Notes: generated from the letters alone by a model not told the origin. Numbered from the stretch's first letter, positions 44,912-53,444 are shown. The stretch is 64,000 bases of DNA from Pseudomonas sp. ML96 (GCF_000761545.1 NZ_JPMY01000023.1:1-64000); one strand, 5' to 3'. Made by a program: numbers and translations.

Positions 44912-44999
44912 CACCAACGGCGGTGAGCCGCGGATCACGGACAACGGCGTCCGTCGGAGCTCCCTCCCCCATCGGGAGCTTCGACGTACGCCGTTTTTT
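44912..44999 (+). promoter_or_regulatory. NasT-responsive leader: two hexaloop hairpins and terminator before nrtA
   Basis: Hairpin 1 is CACC-AACGGC-GGTG (44912-44925); hairpin 2 is GGAC-AACGGC-GTCC (44939-44952). The loops are the same, with A1 and G4 as ANTAR targets require. Hairpin 2 overlaps the left arm AACGGCGT (44943-44950) of a long terminator whose right arm ACGCCGTT (44988-44995) runs into six T (44994-44999). Bound NasT should favour hairpin 2 and allow read-through into nrtA. Confidence 0.85.
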
Positions 45000-45023
45000 A
45001 TTGCCCATGAAAAGGTGCATTCC

Positions 45024-46307
45024 ATGAGTGAGCGTGATTCGAAAAAACCGGTCGACAGCAGCCGCCGCAACTTCCTCAAGCAGTCCATCGCCGTCGCCGG
45101 CACCGTTGGCGGCATCGCCGCCCTCGGCCTGTCCGCCCCCACCTTCCTGCGCAGCGCCGCCTATGCCGCCGGCTCCGATGCCCCGGAGAAGGCCGCGCTG
45201 AAGATCGGCTTCATCCCGTTGACCGACTGCGCCTCGGTGGTGGTCGCCGCCACCCAGGGCTTCGCCAGCAAGTACGGCCTGACCATCACCCCGAGCAAGG
45301 AAGCCTCCTGGGCCGGCGTGCGCGACAAGCTTGGCACCGGCGAGCTGGATGCCTCCCACGTGCTGTACGGCATGATGTATGGCTCGCAACTCGGCGTGGC
45401 CGGCCCGCAGAAGAACATGGCCGTGCTCATGGGCCTGAACCAGAACGGCCAGGCCATCACCCTCTCCAAGCAGCTCAAGGAAGCCGGGGTGACCACTGGC
45501 GAGCAGCTCGCCGCGCACATCAAGAAGGGCGGCAACCCGCTGACCTTCGCCCAGACCTTCCCCACCGGCACCCACGCCATGTGGCTGTACTACTGGCTGG
45601 CGCACCACGGCATCAACCCCTTCACCGACGTCAAAACCATCACCGTGCCGCCACCACAGATGGTGGCCAACATGCGCGTCGGCAACATGGACGGCTTCTG
45701 CGTCGGCGAGCCCTGGGGCGCACGGGCGATCTTCGACAAGATCGGCTTCACCGCCACCACCACCCAGCAGATCTGGGCCGACCACCCGGAGAAGGTGCTG
45801 GGCTGCACCCGCGAGTTCGTCGAGCAGAACCCCAACACCGCCCGCGCCCTGGTCATGGCCATCCTCGACGCCAGCCGCTTCATCGAGGCCAGCGCCGAGA
45901 ACAAGAAGGCCACGGCCAAGCTGATTTCCGGCAAGGCCTACGTCAACGCCCCAGTCGACGTGATCGAGCAGCGCTTCCTCGGCCACTACGAAGACGGCCT
46001 CGGCAACAGTTGGGAAGACCAGCACGCCATGGCCTTCTGCAAGGACGGCAGCGTCAACTTCCCCTACCACTCCGACGGCATGTGGTTCCTCACCCAGTTC
46101 AAGCGCTGGGGCATGCTCAAGGAAGACCCGGACTACGCCGCCGTGGCCGCCGCGGTGAACCAGACCAAGCTCTACGCCGAAGCCGCCGGTGCCCTGGGTA
46201 TCGCGGTACCGAGCAGCCCGCTGCGCGCCAGCACGCTGATCGACGGCAAGGTCTGGGACGGTGCCAACCCGGCCGCCTACGCCGCCTCGTTCGCGATCAA
46301 AGCCTGA
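45024..46307 (+). CDS. nrtA: Nitrate ABC transporter substrate-binding protein NrtA
   Basis: A 427-residue periplasmic nitrate/nitrite-binding protein. A Tat signal (SSRRNFLKQ, twin Arg at 14-15, followed by a hydrophobic stretch) precedes a CmpA/NrtA domain. It is a paralogue of NasS in this window. I start at the ATG at 45024; a GTG at 45015 is also in frame. First gene of nrtABD, with nrtB 13 bases downstream, under the NasT leader. Confidence 0.92.
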   Translation: MSERDSKKPVDSSRRNFLKQSIAVAGTVGGIAALGLSAPTFLRSAAYAAGSDAPEKAALKIGFIPLTDCASVVVAATQGFASKYGLTITPSKEASWAGVRDKLGTGELDASHVLYGMMYGSQLGVAGPQKNMAVLMGLNQNGQAITLSKQLKEAGVTTGEQLAAHIKKGGNPLTFAQTFPTGTHAMWLYYWLAHHGINPFTDVKTITVPPPQMVANMRVGNMDGFCVGEPWGARAIFDKIGFTATTTQQIWADHPEKVLGCTREFVEQNPNTARALVMAILDASRFIEASAENKKATAKLISGKAYVNAPVDVIEQRFLGHYEDGLGNSWEDQHAMAFCKDGSVNFPYHSDGMWFLTQFKRWGMLKEDPDYAAVAAAVNQTKLYAEAAGALGIAVPSSPLRASTLIDGKVWDGANPAAYAASFAIKA

Positions 46308-46320
46308 GTCGGAGGCCACC

Positions 46321-47163
46321 ATGAACGCGCCCCTGAAAACACCGCTGCCAGTCGCCCCCGTCGCCTCGTCACACCGCCTGATAACGGCGCAGACGCTCAC
46401 CAACCTGGTCAAGGCGGTCACCCCGCCGCTGCTCGGTATTGCCCTGTTCATCGGCGTCTGGGCGCTGATCGCCGCGCGCAGCGAGGGCCTGCCGGGGCCG
46501 CTGTCGACCTGGCACTCGGCCGTCGTGCTGTTCGCCGACCCGTTCTACGACAACGGCCCTAATGACATGGGCATCGGCTGGAACATCCTCCACTCGCTCG
46601 GCCGGGTCGGCGTCGGCTTCGGCCTGGCGGCGCTGATCGGCATCCCGCTGGGCTTCGCCATCGGCCGTTTCGCCTTCCTCGCCGGCATGCTCTCGCCGAT
46701 CATCAGCCTGCTGCGCCCGGTGTCGCCACTGGCCTGGCTGCCGATCGGCCTGCTGGTGTTCGAGGCCGCCGGCCCTGCGTCGATCTGGGTGATCTTCATC
46801 AGCTCGATCTGGCCGATCATCCTCAACACCGCCGCTGGCGTGGCCAGCGTGCCGCAGGATTATCTGAATGTAGCGCGCGTGCTCAAGCTGTCGGAGTTCA
46901 AGGTGCTCACCCGCATCCTGTTCCCCGCCGTGCTGCCGCACCTGATGACCGGCATCCGCCTGGCCATCGGCGTGGCCTGGCTGGTGATAGTCGCTGCGGA
47001 GATGCTTACCGGCGGCACCGGCCTGGGCTTCTGGGTGTGGGACGAGTGGAACAACCTCAACGTCGAACACATCCTCATCGCCATTATCATCGTCGGCCTG
47101 GTCGGCCTGGCCCTGGAGCAGGCCCTGCTCCTGCTGGCCAAGCGCTTCGACTACGCGAGCTAA
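46321..47163 (+). CDS. nrtB: Nitrate ABC transporter permease NrtB
   Basis: A 280-residue inner-membrane permease of the NrtB/SsuC type with six or so helices and the EAA loop region (PQDYLNVARVLKLSEFKVLT) that contacts the ATPase. It keeps NrtB landmarks LRPVSPLAWLPIGLLVF and GGTGLGFWVWDEWNN. RBS GGAGG spacing is good at 46321. Ten bases separate it from nrtD. Confidence 0.92.
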   Translation: MNAPLKTPLPVAPVASSHRLITAQTLTNLVKAVTPPLLGIALFIGVWALIAARSEGLPGPLSTWHSAVVLFADPFYDNGPNDMGIGWNILHSLGRVGVGFGLAALIGIPLGFAIGRFAFLAGMLSPIISLLRPVSPLAWLPIGLLVFEAAGPASIWVIFISSIWPIILNTAAGVASVPQDYLNVARVLKLSEFKVLTRILFPAVLPHLMTGIRLAIGVAWLVIVAAEMLTGGTGLGFWVWDEWNNLNVEHILIAIIIVGLVGLALEQALLLLAKRFDYAS

Positions 47164-47173
47164 GGAGACCGCC

Positions 47174-47965
47174 ATGGACAAGTTCGTCGAGCTGACCAAC
47201 GTCAGCAAGCACTTCGATACCAAGAAAGGCCGCTTCCAGGCGCTCAGTGAAGTCAACCTGAGCATCGCCAAGGGCGAGTTCGTCTCGCTGATCGGCCACT
47301 CCGGCTGCGGTAAATCCACCGTGCTCAACCTGATCGCCGGCCTGCTGGAAGCCAGCGCAGGCGGGCTGATCTGCAACGGCCGCGAGATCGACGGGCCCGG
47401 CCCGGAGCGCGCCGTGGTGTTCCAGAACCACAGCCTGCTGCCCTGGATGACCTGCTTCGGCAACGTCCACCTGGCGGTGGAGCGGGTGTTCGGCGCCAAG
47501 GAGAGCAAGGCCCAGCTCAAGGAGCGTACCAGCGCGGCTCTGAACATGGTCGGCCTGAGCCATGCCACGCACAAACACCCCAACGAGATCTCCGGCGGCA
47601 TGAAGCAGCGCGTCGGCATCGCCCGCGCCCTGGCCATGGAGCCCAAGGTGCTGCTGATGGACGAGCCGTTCGGCGCCCTGGACGCGCTGACCCGCGCGCA
47701 CCTGCAGGACGAGCTGCTGCGCATCGTCGGCCAGACCCACAGCACGGTGGTGATGGTCACCCACGACGTCGACGAGGCGGTGCTGCTGTCGGATCGCATC
47801 GTGATGATGACCAACGGCCCGGCGGCAACCATCGGCGACATCGTACGGGTGGAGCTGGAGCGCCCGCGCGACCGTCTGGCCCTGGCCAACGACAGCCGCT
47901 ACCACGAGTACCGCACGGCAGTGCTGGAATTCCTCTACCAGCGCCAGCAACGCCCCGCGGCCTGA
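47174..47965 (+). CDS. nrtD: Nitrate ABC transporter ATPase (NrtD type)
   Basis: A 263-residue ABC ATPase: Walker A GHSGCGKST, Q-loop FQNHSLLPW, signature SGGMKQRVGIARAL, Walker B VLLMDEPFGALDALT and the switch His in VTHDVDEAV. It has no fused substrate-binding domain, so it is NrtD-like rather than NrtC. AAGGAG precedes the ATG. Last gene of the nrt operon; no nirBD or nasA-type reductase gene follows in the window. Confidence 0.92.
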   Translation: MDKFVELTNVSKHFDTKKGRFQALSEVNLSIAKGEFVSLIGHSGCGKSTVLNLIAGLLEASAGGLICNGREIDGPGPERAVVFQNHSLLPWMTCFGNVHLAVERVFGAKESKAQLKERTSAALNMVGLSHATHKHPNEISGGMKQRVGIARALAMEPKVLLMDEPFGALDALTRAHLQDELLRIVGQTHSTVVMVTHDVDEAVLLSDRIVMMTNGPAATIGDIVRVELERPRDRLALANDSRYHEYRTAVLEFLYQRQQRPAA

Positions 47966-47977
47966 GGCAGGCGGTTC

Positions 47978-48008
47978 GACAAAGCCCGGCTACATGCCGG
48001 GCTTTGTC
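47978..48008. terminator. Hairpin after nrtD
   Basis: A 13-bp perfect stem GACAAAGCCCGGC/GCCGGGCTTTGTC with a TACAT loop. It lacks a T run, so it may terminate weakly or protect the 3' end. Confidence 0.5.
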
Positions 48009-48078
48009 GTTTCCACCCCTTCTCCACGCACGCGCCAGGCCCTAGGCTGGGGGCACAACGACAACAAGAGGAACCACC

Positions 48079-48453
48079 ATGCTCTACAGCGTCTATATCG
48101 CCGCCATCCTGGCTCTGCTGCTGATCGCCCTGTCGCTCAACATCTCGCGCCTGCGCATGCGCCACCAGGTGGCCTTCGGCGACGGCGGCAAGCCGGACCT
48201 GACCAAGGCCATACGCGCCCATGGCAACAGCCTGGAGCAGTCGGTACTGTTCATCGTGCTGCTGTATCTCGGCGAGGCCACCGGGCAGATCGGCGGGCCG
48301 CTGACCGCCGCCCTCGGCTTCGCCTTCATCATGCTGCGCCTGCTCTACTGCACTGGCCTGTTCGCCCGCATCCTGCTGCTGCGCCAGGCCAGCCACGCGC
48401 TGACCATGCTGGTGCTGCTGGCGGTCACGCTGCTCCTGCTGATTCCGCACTGA
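48079..48453 (+). CDS. MAPEG family membrane protein
   Basis: A 124-residue, four-helix membrane protein of the MAPEG family (glutathione- and eicosanoid-linked enzymes in eukaryotes; mostly unknown in bacteria), with LRMRHQVAFGDGG and RAHGNSLEQSVLFIVLLYL typical of bacterial members. AGAGGAA precedes the ATG. Its last 29 bases overlap the convergent hydrolase gene. Confidence 0.85.
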   Translation: MLYSVYIAAILALLLIALSLNISRLRMRHQVAFGDGGKPDLTKAIRAHGNSLEQSVLFIVLLYLGEATGQIGGPLTAALGFAFIMLRLLYCTGLFARILLLRQASHALTMLVLLAVTLLLLIPH

Positions 48454-49288
48454 GGCCACTATCGCGCCGCAGCCAGCCGTCGATGCAATCGACCACGCTC
48501 TGCGGCGCCCGTAGCCAGGCGCTGTGCGGATTTTCCTGCGGCGGCCGCGGCGACGCCAGCTCCTGCAGCTGCGGCTCGGCCTGGATCAGCGCAGCCAGAC
48601 CACGGGTGGAGGCTGGCGGGGCGAAGTGATCGCCTTCCATCTGCACAAACAGAGAGGCCACCCGATTGCGCGCGACCGGCGCCAGGGCCAGCCCCAGGTG
48701 CCCGTAGCGACCGCTGAAGGCCACCCGCCCCCAATCCCGCATCAACGAGCGCGCCTCGTGCCCGCCGAAGCCCAGACGGCGCCCCGGCAGGTAGCCAAGC
48801 AATGAAGCGATCACACCGAACAACAGCGCCACGCTGGGCGTGAGCAGGCGACCCATGCCCTGCCAGTTGCGGTAATGGATATTGCCGCAGGCCACACCTA
48901 CCACGGGCACCGGGCTGTCCGGATTGGCCGCCGCATACAGGGTGGCGATATGCCCGCCCAGGCTGTGCCCGAGCAGCACCGGAGAGGCCTGGGGGAAATG
49001 CCGGCGAGCCAGCACCAGCAGCTTGGGCAGGAACTCCTCCACCAGTTGCCGATAGCCGTAATTGAAGCGCCAGCCGGGGCGCGGCAGGCTCTCGCCCTGG
49101 CCCGGCCAGTCGGCCACCAGCACGTTGTGCCCGGCCGTCACCAGGCGCTGGGCCAGGCCCTCATACTTACGCGCGGTGACGCCCAGCGCCGGCAGCACGA
49201 TCAGGGTATGAGTAGCGCCGGGGGCGGCGCTGTAGAAGGTGACGGGGCAGTGAAACTTGCCATCGGCGAACTGCACGGCATCGACCAT
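48425..49288 (-). CDS. Alpha/beta hydrolase
   Basis: A 287-residue alpha/beta hydrolase with the nucleophile elbow GHSLGGH, an oxyanion region near VLPALGVTAR and catalytic His probably in EGDHFAPP. Substrate unknown. GGAGAA precedes the ATG at 49288. No signal peptide, so cytoplasmic. The 3' end overlaps the MAPEG gene by 29 bases. Confidence 0.83.
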   Translation of the reverse strand: MVDAVQFADGKFHCPVTFYSAAPGATHTLIVLPALGVTARKYEGLAQRLVTAGHNVLVADWPGQGESLPRPGWRFNYGYRQLVEEFLPKLLVLARRHFPQASPVLLGHSLGGHIATLYAAANPDSPVPVVGVACGNIHYRNWQGMGRLLTPSVALLFGVIASLLGYLPGRRLGFGGHEARSLMRDWGRVAFSGRYGHLGLALAPVARNRVASLFVQMEGDHFAPPASTRGLAALIQAEPQLQELASPRPPQENPHSAWLRAPQSVVDCIDGWLRRDSGLSAESAGAA

Positions 49289-49360
49289 GGCGCTTTCTCC
49301 TGGAGGTGTTGCGGCGAATTTAGAGCAAATACTCTACGAACACCATCCCACCACGCAGGC

Positions 49361-49384
49361 AAAAAAAAGCCGCGAAATCGCGGC
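49361..49384 (-). terminator. Intrinsic terminator of the 63-residue protein gene
   Basis: GCCGCGA/TCGCGGC stem (49369-49384) followed on the minus strand by eight T (49361-49368), 32 bases past the stop of the gene at 49417. Confidence 0.88.
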
Positions 49385-49416
49385 AGGAGAGGTTGTGTGA
49401 AAAGCAGCACCTGAAT

Positions 49417-49608
49417 CTAGAGGCAATGTTCTACTTCTTGTGTGACAGGCGTGTGACTCGATTCTGGCAATTGATGGGGCGCTTCGAGCCGGCGCTGCAG
49501 GCGCTCGACGAACTGCTCGGCATCGCTCAGGGAGCGAAAGGGAATGTCACAGCCCCCCAGCTTGACCAACCAGCCCTTGTTGCTGCTTTCAGTCACGATG
49601 ATATCCAT
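49417..49608 (-). CDS. Conserved small hypothetical protein
   Basis: A 63-residue protein (MDIIVTESSNKGWLVKLGG, then DAEQFVERLQRRL) of beta-alpha character. A strong RBS (GGAGGG, about 7 bases) and its own terminator support it. The type is familiar from other pseudomonads, but I cannot assign a function. Confidence 0.72.
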   Translation of the reverse strand: MDIIVTESSNKGWLVKLGGCDIPFRSLSDAEQFVERLQRRLEAPHQLPESSHTPVTQEVEHCL

Positions 49609-49919
49609 GCGTTTCCCTCCTTCAGAAAGTGAAACCGTCCGGCGAGCGTAGGCCTCCCGGGTGCCATGACAAAGTCCGATTACTTCTATGCAACTGCCAT
49701 CCGGTTATGCCCTTCACCCAATCAGGTACTGGCCCGCTCGCGCAGGCGGCCGAACGAGCGAATGGCGGCATTCAAACAGCCCCAGGTTGCTGGCGTGTGA
49801 CAGCGATCACCCGCCCTAGAGCGGCCGCCACAGGAACTGCAACATTTCGCACCTTTTCGCCTGACAGCACTCGAAGTGGTCGTTATGTTTAAAGGCAAAC
49901 AACAACAATGGAGAACGCC
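49609..49919. other. Intergenic region
   Basis: About 310 bases between divergent small genes. I see no reading frame with an RBS, no clear terminator and no repeat; it presumably holds promoters for both flanking genes. Confidence 0.4.
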
Positions 49920-50087
49920 ATGCCCTGGTATGCCTGGCTGATCATCGCCCTGGCCCTCGGGTCCATCGTCGGCAGCCTGATGCTGCTGCGCGACAGCGCG
50001 CGCAAGTTGCCGCTGACCGAGGAGCAACTCAAACGCATCCACGAGCGCAACGCCGAAGCGGATGCCAAGGACGCCGAAGACCGCTAA
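49920..50087 (+). CDS. DUF2897 family small membrane protein
   Basis: A 55-residue protein: one N-terminal membrane helix (WYAWLIIALALGSIVGSLML) and a charged tail (LTEEQLKRIHERNAEADAKD), the DUF2897 pattern. GGAG precedes the ATG at 49920 by about 7 bases. Function unknown. The CPBP protease gene follows 46 bases later. Confidence 0.75.
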   Translation: MPWYAWLIIALALGSIVGSLMLLRDSARKLPLTEEQLKRIHERNAEADAKDAEDR

Positions 50088-50133
50088 ACCCCACGCCGGC
50101 GCCCCTGCGCGGCCACCGCTACAAGGATGTTGC

Positions 50134-50895
50134 ATGCCGCCGCTGCACCTGCGTTTGCTCCTGCCCATGCCGGTTCTCGGCATGGGCTTGGCCTTCGGCT
50201 ATGTCGATGGCCTCGGTCTGACGCTGATCTCGCTCTACCTGGCCTGGGTGCTGTTCGCCGAAGACTTTCTTCCGCGCTGGCTGTGGTGGAGTGGCGGCCT
50301 GCTCGGCGGCATCGCCCTGGCCGCTCACCTGCTCCCCGGCTTCGAGCCGACGCTATTGTGGCCCGCGCGACAGATCAGCATCGACGCGCCGCCTTATGCG
50401 CTGCGCCTGTCCTGGGACAAGTTGCTGCTGGGCCTGGTACTGCTGGCCTGGTGGCTGGGCCGCCAGCCGTTGCCGGCTCGTCGTCCGGGCGCTGCAGTGC
50501 TCGTCGGCATCGCCACCCTGCTGGCGGTACCACTGCTGGCGCTGGGTTTGGGTCTGGTCGGCTGGCAGCCGAAATGGCCGCAGCAGCTCTGGCTGTGGCT
50601 GGCGGTGAATCTGGGTGTGGCCGTGCTGGCCGAGGAGTTGCTGTTCCGCGCCTGGTTGCAGGCGGCGCTGGTGGAGCGATGGGGCAACGCGGGCGGGATA
50701 GTGCTGAGCGCCCTGCTGTTCGGCGCCGCGCATATCCCCTTCAGTCCGCTGTTTGCCGTGGTGGCTGCCGTAGCCGGTCTGGGCTATGGCCTGGTGTTCC
50801 ATCTCAGCGGCCGGCTATGGCCGGCGCTGCTGCTGCACGGCGCGGTCAATGCCCTACATGTGCTGCTACTGAGTTACCCGCTACGTTCGGCCTGA
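50134..50895 (+). CDS. CPBP family intramembrane metalloprotease
   Basis: A 253-residue membrane protein of the CPBP/Abi (Rce1-like) family. Catalytic motifs are AEELLFRAWL (EExxxR), FGAAHIPFSPL (His) and LLHGAVNALH (HxxxN). About seven helices. The start at 50134 has AAGGA upstream. The target is unknown; bacterial members have been linked to bacteriocin self-immunity, among other roles. Its final 50 bases overlap the convergent binding-protein gene. Confidence 0.83.
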   Translation: MPPLHLRLLLPMPVLGMGLAFGYVDGLGLTLISLYLAWVLFAEDFLPRWLWWSGGLLGGIALAAHLLPGFEPTLLWPARQISIDAPPYALRLSWDKLLLGLVLLAWWLGRQPLPARRPGAAVLVGIATLLAVPLLALGLGLVGWQPKWPQQLWLWLAVNLGVAVLAEELLFRAWLQAALVERWGNAGGIVLSALLFGAAHIPFSPLFAVVAAVAGLGYGLVFHLSGRLWPALLLHGAVNALHVLLLSYPLRSA

Positions 50896-51667
50896 CGTCG
50901 ATGCCATAGGGCGAGAAGATGCGCTGCAACTCGCCGTTGTCGCGCAGCTGCTGCATGGCCTTGCGGAACTGCTCGGCGCTGATCGGCGCCTGCGGGCTGA
51001 GGATTGCGTAGTGGCGGTAGCGCTGGTCTTCCCAGTTCGAGATCAGCAGTTGCTGCTGTAGCTGCGGTTGCTCGCGCATGCGTGCGCCCAGCCAGGAACG
51101 GGTGATCGGCGCCACATCGGCACGCCCGCGCAGCACCAGCTTGAGGTTGCTCTCGTGGGAGTAGGTGAGCACCGCCTTGAAGTTCTCTTCCAGCCACTGT
51201 GGGTCGTTGTTGAACCCGGCGAAACCGTAGTGGTAGCCGTTGAACAGCGCCAGGCGCTTGTCCATCAGGTTGTCGAAGTAGTGCTGGTCGCGCCCCGCCT
51301 CTGCACGGGCCACCAGTACCTCGGCGTCTTCCAGGCCCAGGTCGATGCGCGCGCCAGCAACCCCCTGCCAGTTCCAGTCCGGGTTCTCGAAGATCGCGAC
51401 ATGCACGCGGCCCTGGCGGAAATCGTTGAAGCGGCGGGTCAGTGAAGTGGCACGCAGGCCGAAACGGTGCTCGCTCTGCACCTTGTTCAGCGCGTCCACC
51501 AGTTCGCCGAGCAGGCCGCGACGCGGATCCTCCTCCGGCTTGATCACATAGGGTGGAAAATGCACCGCGGCGATCAGAACCTCATCGGCCGCATGCGCCC
51601 CCGAGCCAAACAGCATGGCCAGCATCAGCAGTGGAGCGCCAAGCAATCCTTGTCGACGCCGATACAT
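50846..51667 (-). CDS. SBP_bac_3-type periplasmic solute-binding protein, copy 1
   Basis: A 273-residue protein with a signal peptide (LLMLAMLFGSGAHA) and a two-lobed amino-acid-binding fold (AAVHFPPYVIKPEEDPRRGL, ENPDWNWQGV, YHYGFAGFNNDPQW). I use the ATG at 51667 with GAGG six bases upstream; ATG 51679 and TTG 51685 are alternatives. No permease or ATPase gene is nearby, so it may serve a distant transporter or a sensory pathway. Tandem with a diverged copy. Confidence 0.8.
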   Translation of the reverse strand: MYRRRQGLLGAPLLMLAMLFGSGAHAADEVLIAAVHFPPYVIKPEEDPRRGLLGELVDALNKVQSEHRFGLRATSLTRRFNDFRQGRVHVAIFENPDWNWQGVAGARIDLGLEDAEVLVARAEAGRDQHYFDNLMDKRLALFNGYHYGFAGFNNDPQWLEENFKAVLTYSHESNLKLVLRGRADVAPITRSWLGARMREQPQLQQQLLISNWEDQRYRHYAILSPQAPISAEQFRKAMQQLRDNGELQRIFSPYGIDVRPNVAGNSVAAHVGH

Positions 51668-51743
51668 TATTGACCTCATGGACAACTGAGCTGAGCGAAG
51701 ACTAGCCCAGTGCCATGATCGCGTAAATGCATAACGCCACTAG

Positions 51744-52544
51744 TCAGCGCGGCATCGGACTAGCTCTCTCCAAACCACCTACTCCGGCCGCCAGCAGCTG
51801 ATAGCGCTGGGTCAGCTCAGCCAACCTCCCGCTGCGCTGCAACCCCTGCAACAGGCCGGCCAGCTGCCGGGAGTCGAGCGGCCCGCCGGGTCTCAGCAAC
51901 GCATGGTGGTGATAGACCTGATCGGCGCGTTCGGAGATCAGCAGCTGACGTGCCTCCTCCGGATTGTCGCGCTGGTAGATGCGCAGGTAGGAGCGCGTCA
52001 CCACGCTGATGTCGACGCGGTCGTGCAGCAGCATCAGCAGGTTGCTGTCGTGGGAGTAGGTGAGCACCGCGTTGAAGTTGTGGGTGAGGTAATCCTGGTC
52101 GGCGTTGAAGCCGGCAAAGGCGTAGTGATAGCCGCTATACAGCGCCATGCGCTTGTTGCCGAGACGATCGAAGAAGCGCTGGTCGCGGCCGCGCTGCTGG
52201 CGTGCGACATAGACCTCGGCATCGATGATGCCCAGGTCGAGCTTGTCTACGGGAATGTCCTGCCAGCCCCAGTCCGGCGACTCGAACAGGATCAGGTCGT
52301 AGCGCGCCTGGTTGAAGTCGCGGTAGCGGCGCGTCACCGAAGTCGGCACCAGCTCGAACCGATACTCGCCCTGGGCAGCATTCAGCGCCGCCAGCAGATC
52401 AGGTACCAGGCCTTCGGGAGCGGCGCTCTCTGGCTTCATCACGTAGGGCGGGTAGTGGTAGGCGCCAACGTGCACGACCTGCGCGGCAGTAGCTACACAG
52501 GTGCAGAACAGCAGAGCGATTGGCAACAGGCGAAGCAGGCGCAA
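51744..52544 (-). CDS. SBP_bac_3-type periplasmic solute-binding protein, copy 2
   Basis: A protein of about 266 residues, paralogous to the previous one (GAYHYPPYVMKPESAAPEGL, ESPDWGWQDI, YHYAFAGFNADQDY, LTYSHDSNLLMLL). It has a signal peptide ending near CVATAAQ. Start codon unclear: the TTG at 52544 has GAGG about nine bases upstream; a TTG at 52574 is possible, and no ATG fits. Both copies share the odd insert with RGRDQ.F.. and YSHDSN/YSHESN blocks. Confidence 0.76.
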   Translation of the reverse strand: MRLLRLLPIALLFCTCVATAAQVVHVGAYHYPPYVMKPESAAPEGLVPDLLAALNAAQGEYRFELVPTSVTRRYRDFNQARYDLILFESPDWGWQDIPVDKLDLGIIDAEVYVARQQRGRDQRFFDRLGNKRMALYSGYHYAFAGFNADQDYLTHNFNAVLTYSHDSNLLMLLHDRVDISVVTRSYLRIYQRDNPEEARQLLISERADQVYHHHALLRPGGPLDSRQLAGLLQGLQRSGRLAELTQRYQLLAAGVGGLERASPMPR

Positions 52545-52643
52545 ATCGCGGTTACCTCGTATAGGGCAAGCCAAGTTGACCGGCTCGTCCCTGTAGCCGC
52601 GCCTGGTCCCGGACCAGTGCTGATAAGCAGCTTAGCTTATCGG

Positions 52644-53273
52644 TCAGGTTTCCTTGAACACCAGGGCCAGCGCCTCTTCGGCCAGCTCGTCGAGGGTCAT
52701 CTTGCCGCCCGGGCGGAACCAGGTGGTGGTCCAGCTCAGCGCGCCGGTAAGGAAACGGCGCAGCACGAAGGGATCGGCCTTGAACTGGCCGGCGGCGCGC
52801 GCCTCGCTGAGCACGTCGAGCCATAGTTGCTCGTAGGTGTCGCGCAGGCTGAGGATATGCGCCTGGCTCTCCTCGGACAGCGAGCGCCACTCGTAGACCA
52901 GCACGCCCATGGCCTCACCGGTGCCGCCCACGATCGATTGCAACTCGCAGCGGATCAGCGCCAGCAGGCGCTCGCGCGGGCTGCTGCTCTGCGCCAGGGC
53001 CGAACGCATCAGCGCGGTGTTGTAGAGGATGGTCTCCTCCATTACCGCCTTGAGGATTTCGTCCTTGCTCTTGAAGTGGTGAAAGATGCTGCCGGACTGG
53101 ATGCCCACGGCACCGGCCAGATCGCGCACCGTGGTGCGCTCGTAGCCCTTGCTGCGGAACAGGTGAGCGGCGGTCTGCAGCAGCTTGCCGCGGGCGCTTT
53201 CCGGATCGGTCAGTTCGCCACTGGCAACCAGCTTCTGCATCACTTTTCTGGCTTTCTGTTCGTCCAGGCTCAT
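52644..53273 (-). CDS. atuR: TetR-family repressor AtuR
   Basis: A 209-residue TetR regulator with an N-terminal helix-turn-helix ([19 protein letters not shown]). It is divergent from atuA and corresponds to AtuR of P. aeruginosa (repressor of acyclic terpene utilisation). GGGGGAA precedes the ATG at 53273. Two palindromes in the 171-base intergenic region are its likely operators. The ligand is probably an acyl-CoA intermediate, by analogy. Confidence 0.88.
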   Translation of the reverse strand: MSLDEQKARKVMQKLVASGELTDPESARGKLLQTAAHLFRSKGYERTTVRDLAGAVGIQSGSIFHHFKSKDEILKAVMEETILYNTALMRSALAQSSSPRERLLALIRCELQSIVGGTGEAMGVLVYEWRSLSEESQAHILSLRDTYEQLWLDVLSEARAAGQFKADPFVLRRFLTGALSWTTTWFRPGGKMTLDELAEEALALVFKET

Positions 53274-53345
53274 CGTTCCCCCACATGGAATGCCGCTTGC
53301 GCCGCGCATTGTACGCAAGCTGGCGAATTTAGGGCCTTGCAGGCA

Positions 53346-53405
53346 ACCAAGCAAGCGCTCGGGTTAAATTTGCCAAAAGACTTTTCAACCAAGCGCTTGC
53401 TTGGT
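53346..53405. promoter_or_regulatory. Two candidate AtuR operators
   Basis: ACCAAGCGCTTGCTTGGT (53388-53405) is a perfect 7-bp inverted repeat around GCTT. A second copy at 53346-53363, beginning ACCAAGC and ending GCTCGGG, keeps the left arm exactly and five of seven bases of the right arm. The centres are 42 bases apart, about four helical turns. Location between atuR and atuA points to AtuR binding. Confidence 0.7.
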
Positions 53406-53444
53406 AACGTTCATCTACCTGAGCGACTGTGCGGAACCACAACA

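Noticed and set aside
44784..46451. 555-codon open frame antisense to the nrtA leader and nrtA
   Set aside because: Covers the terminator and hairpins and mirrors nrtA; no protein features.
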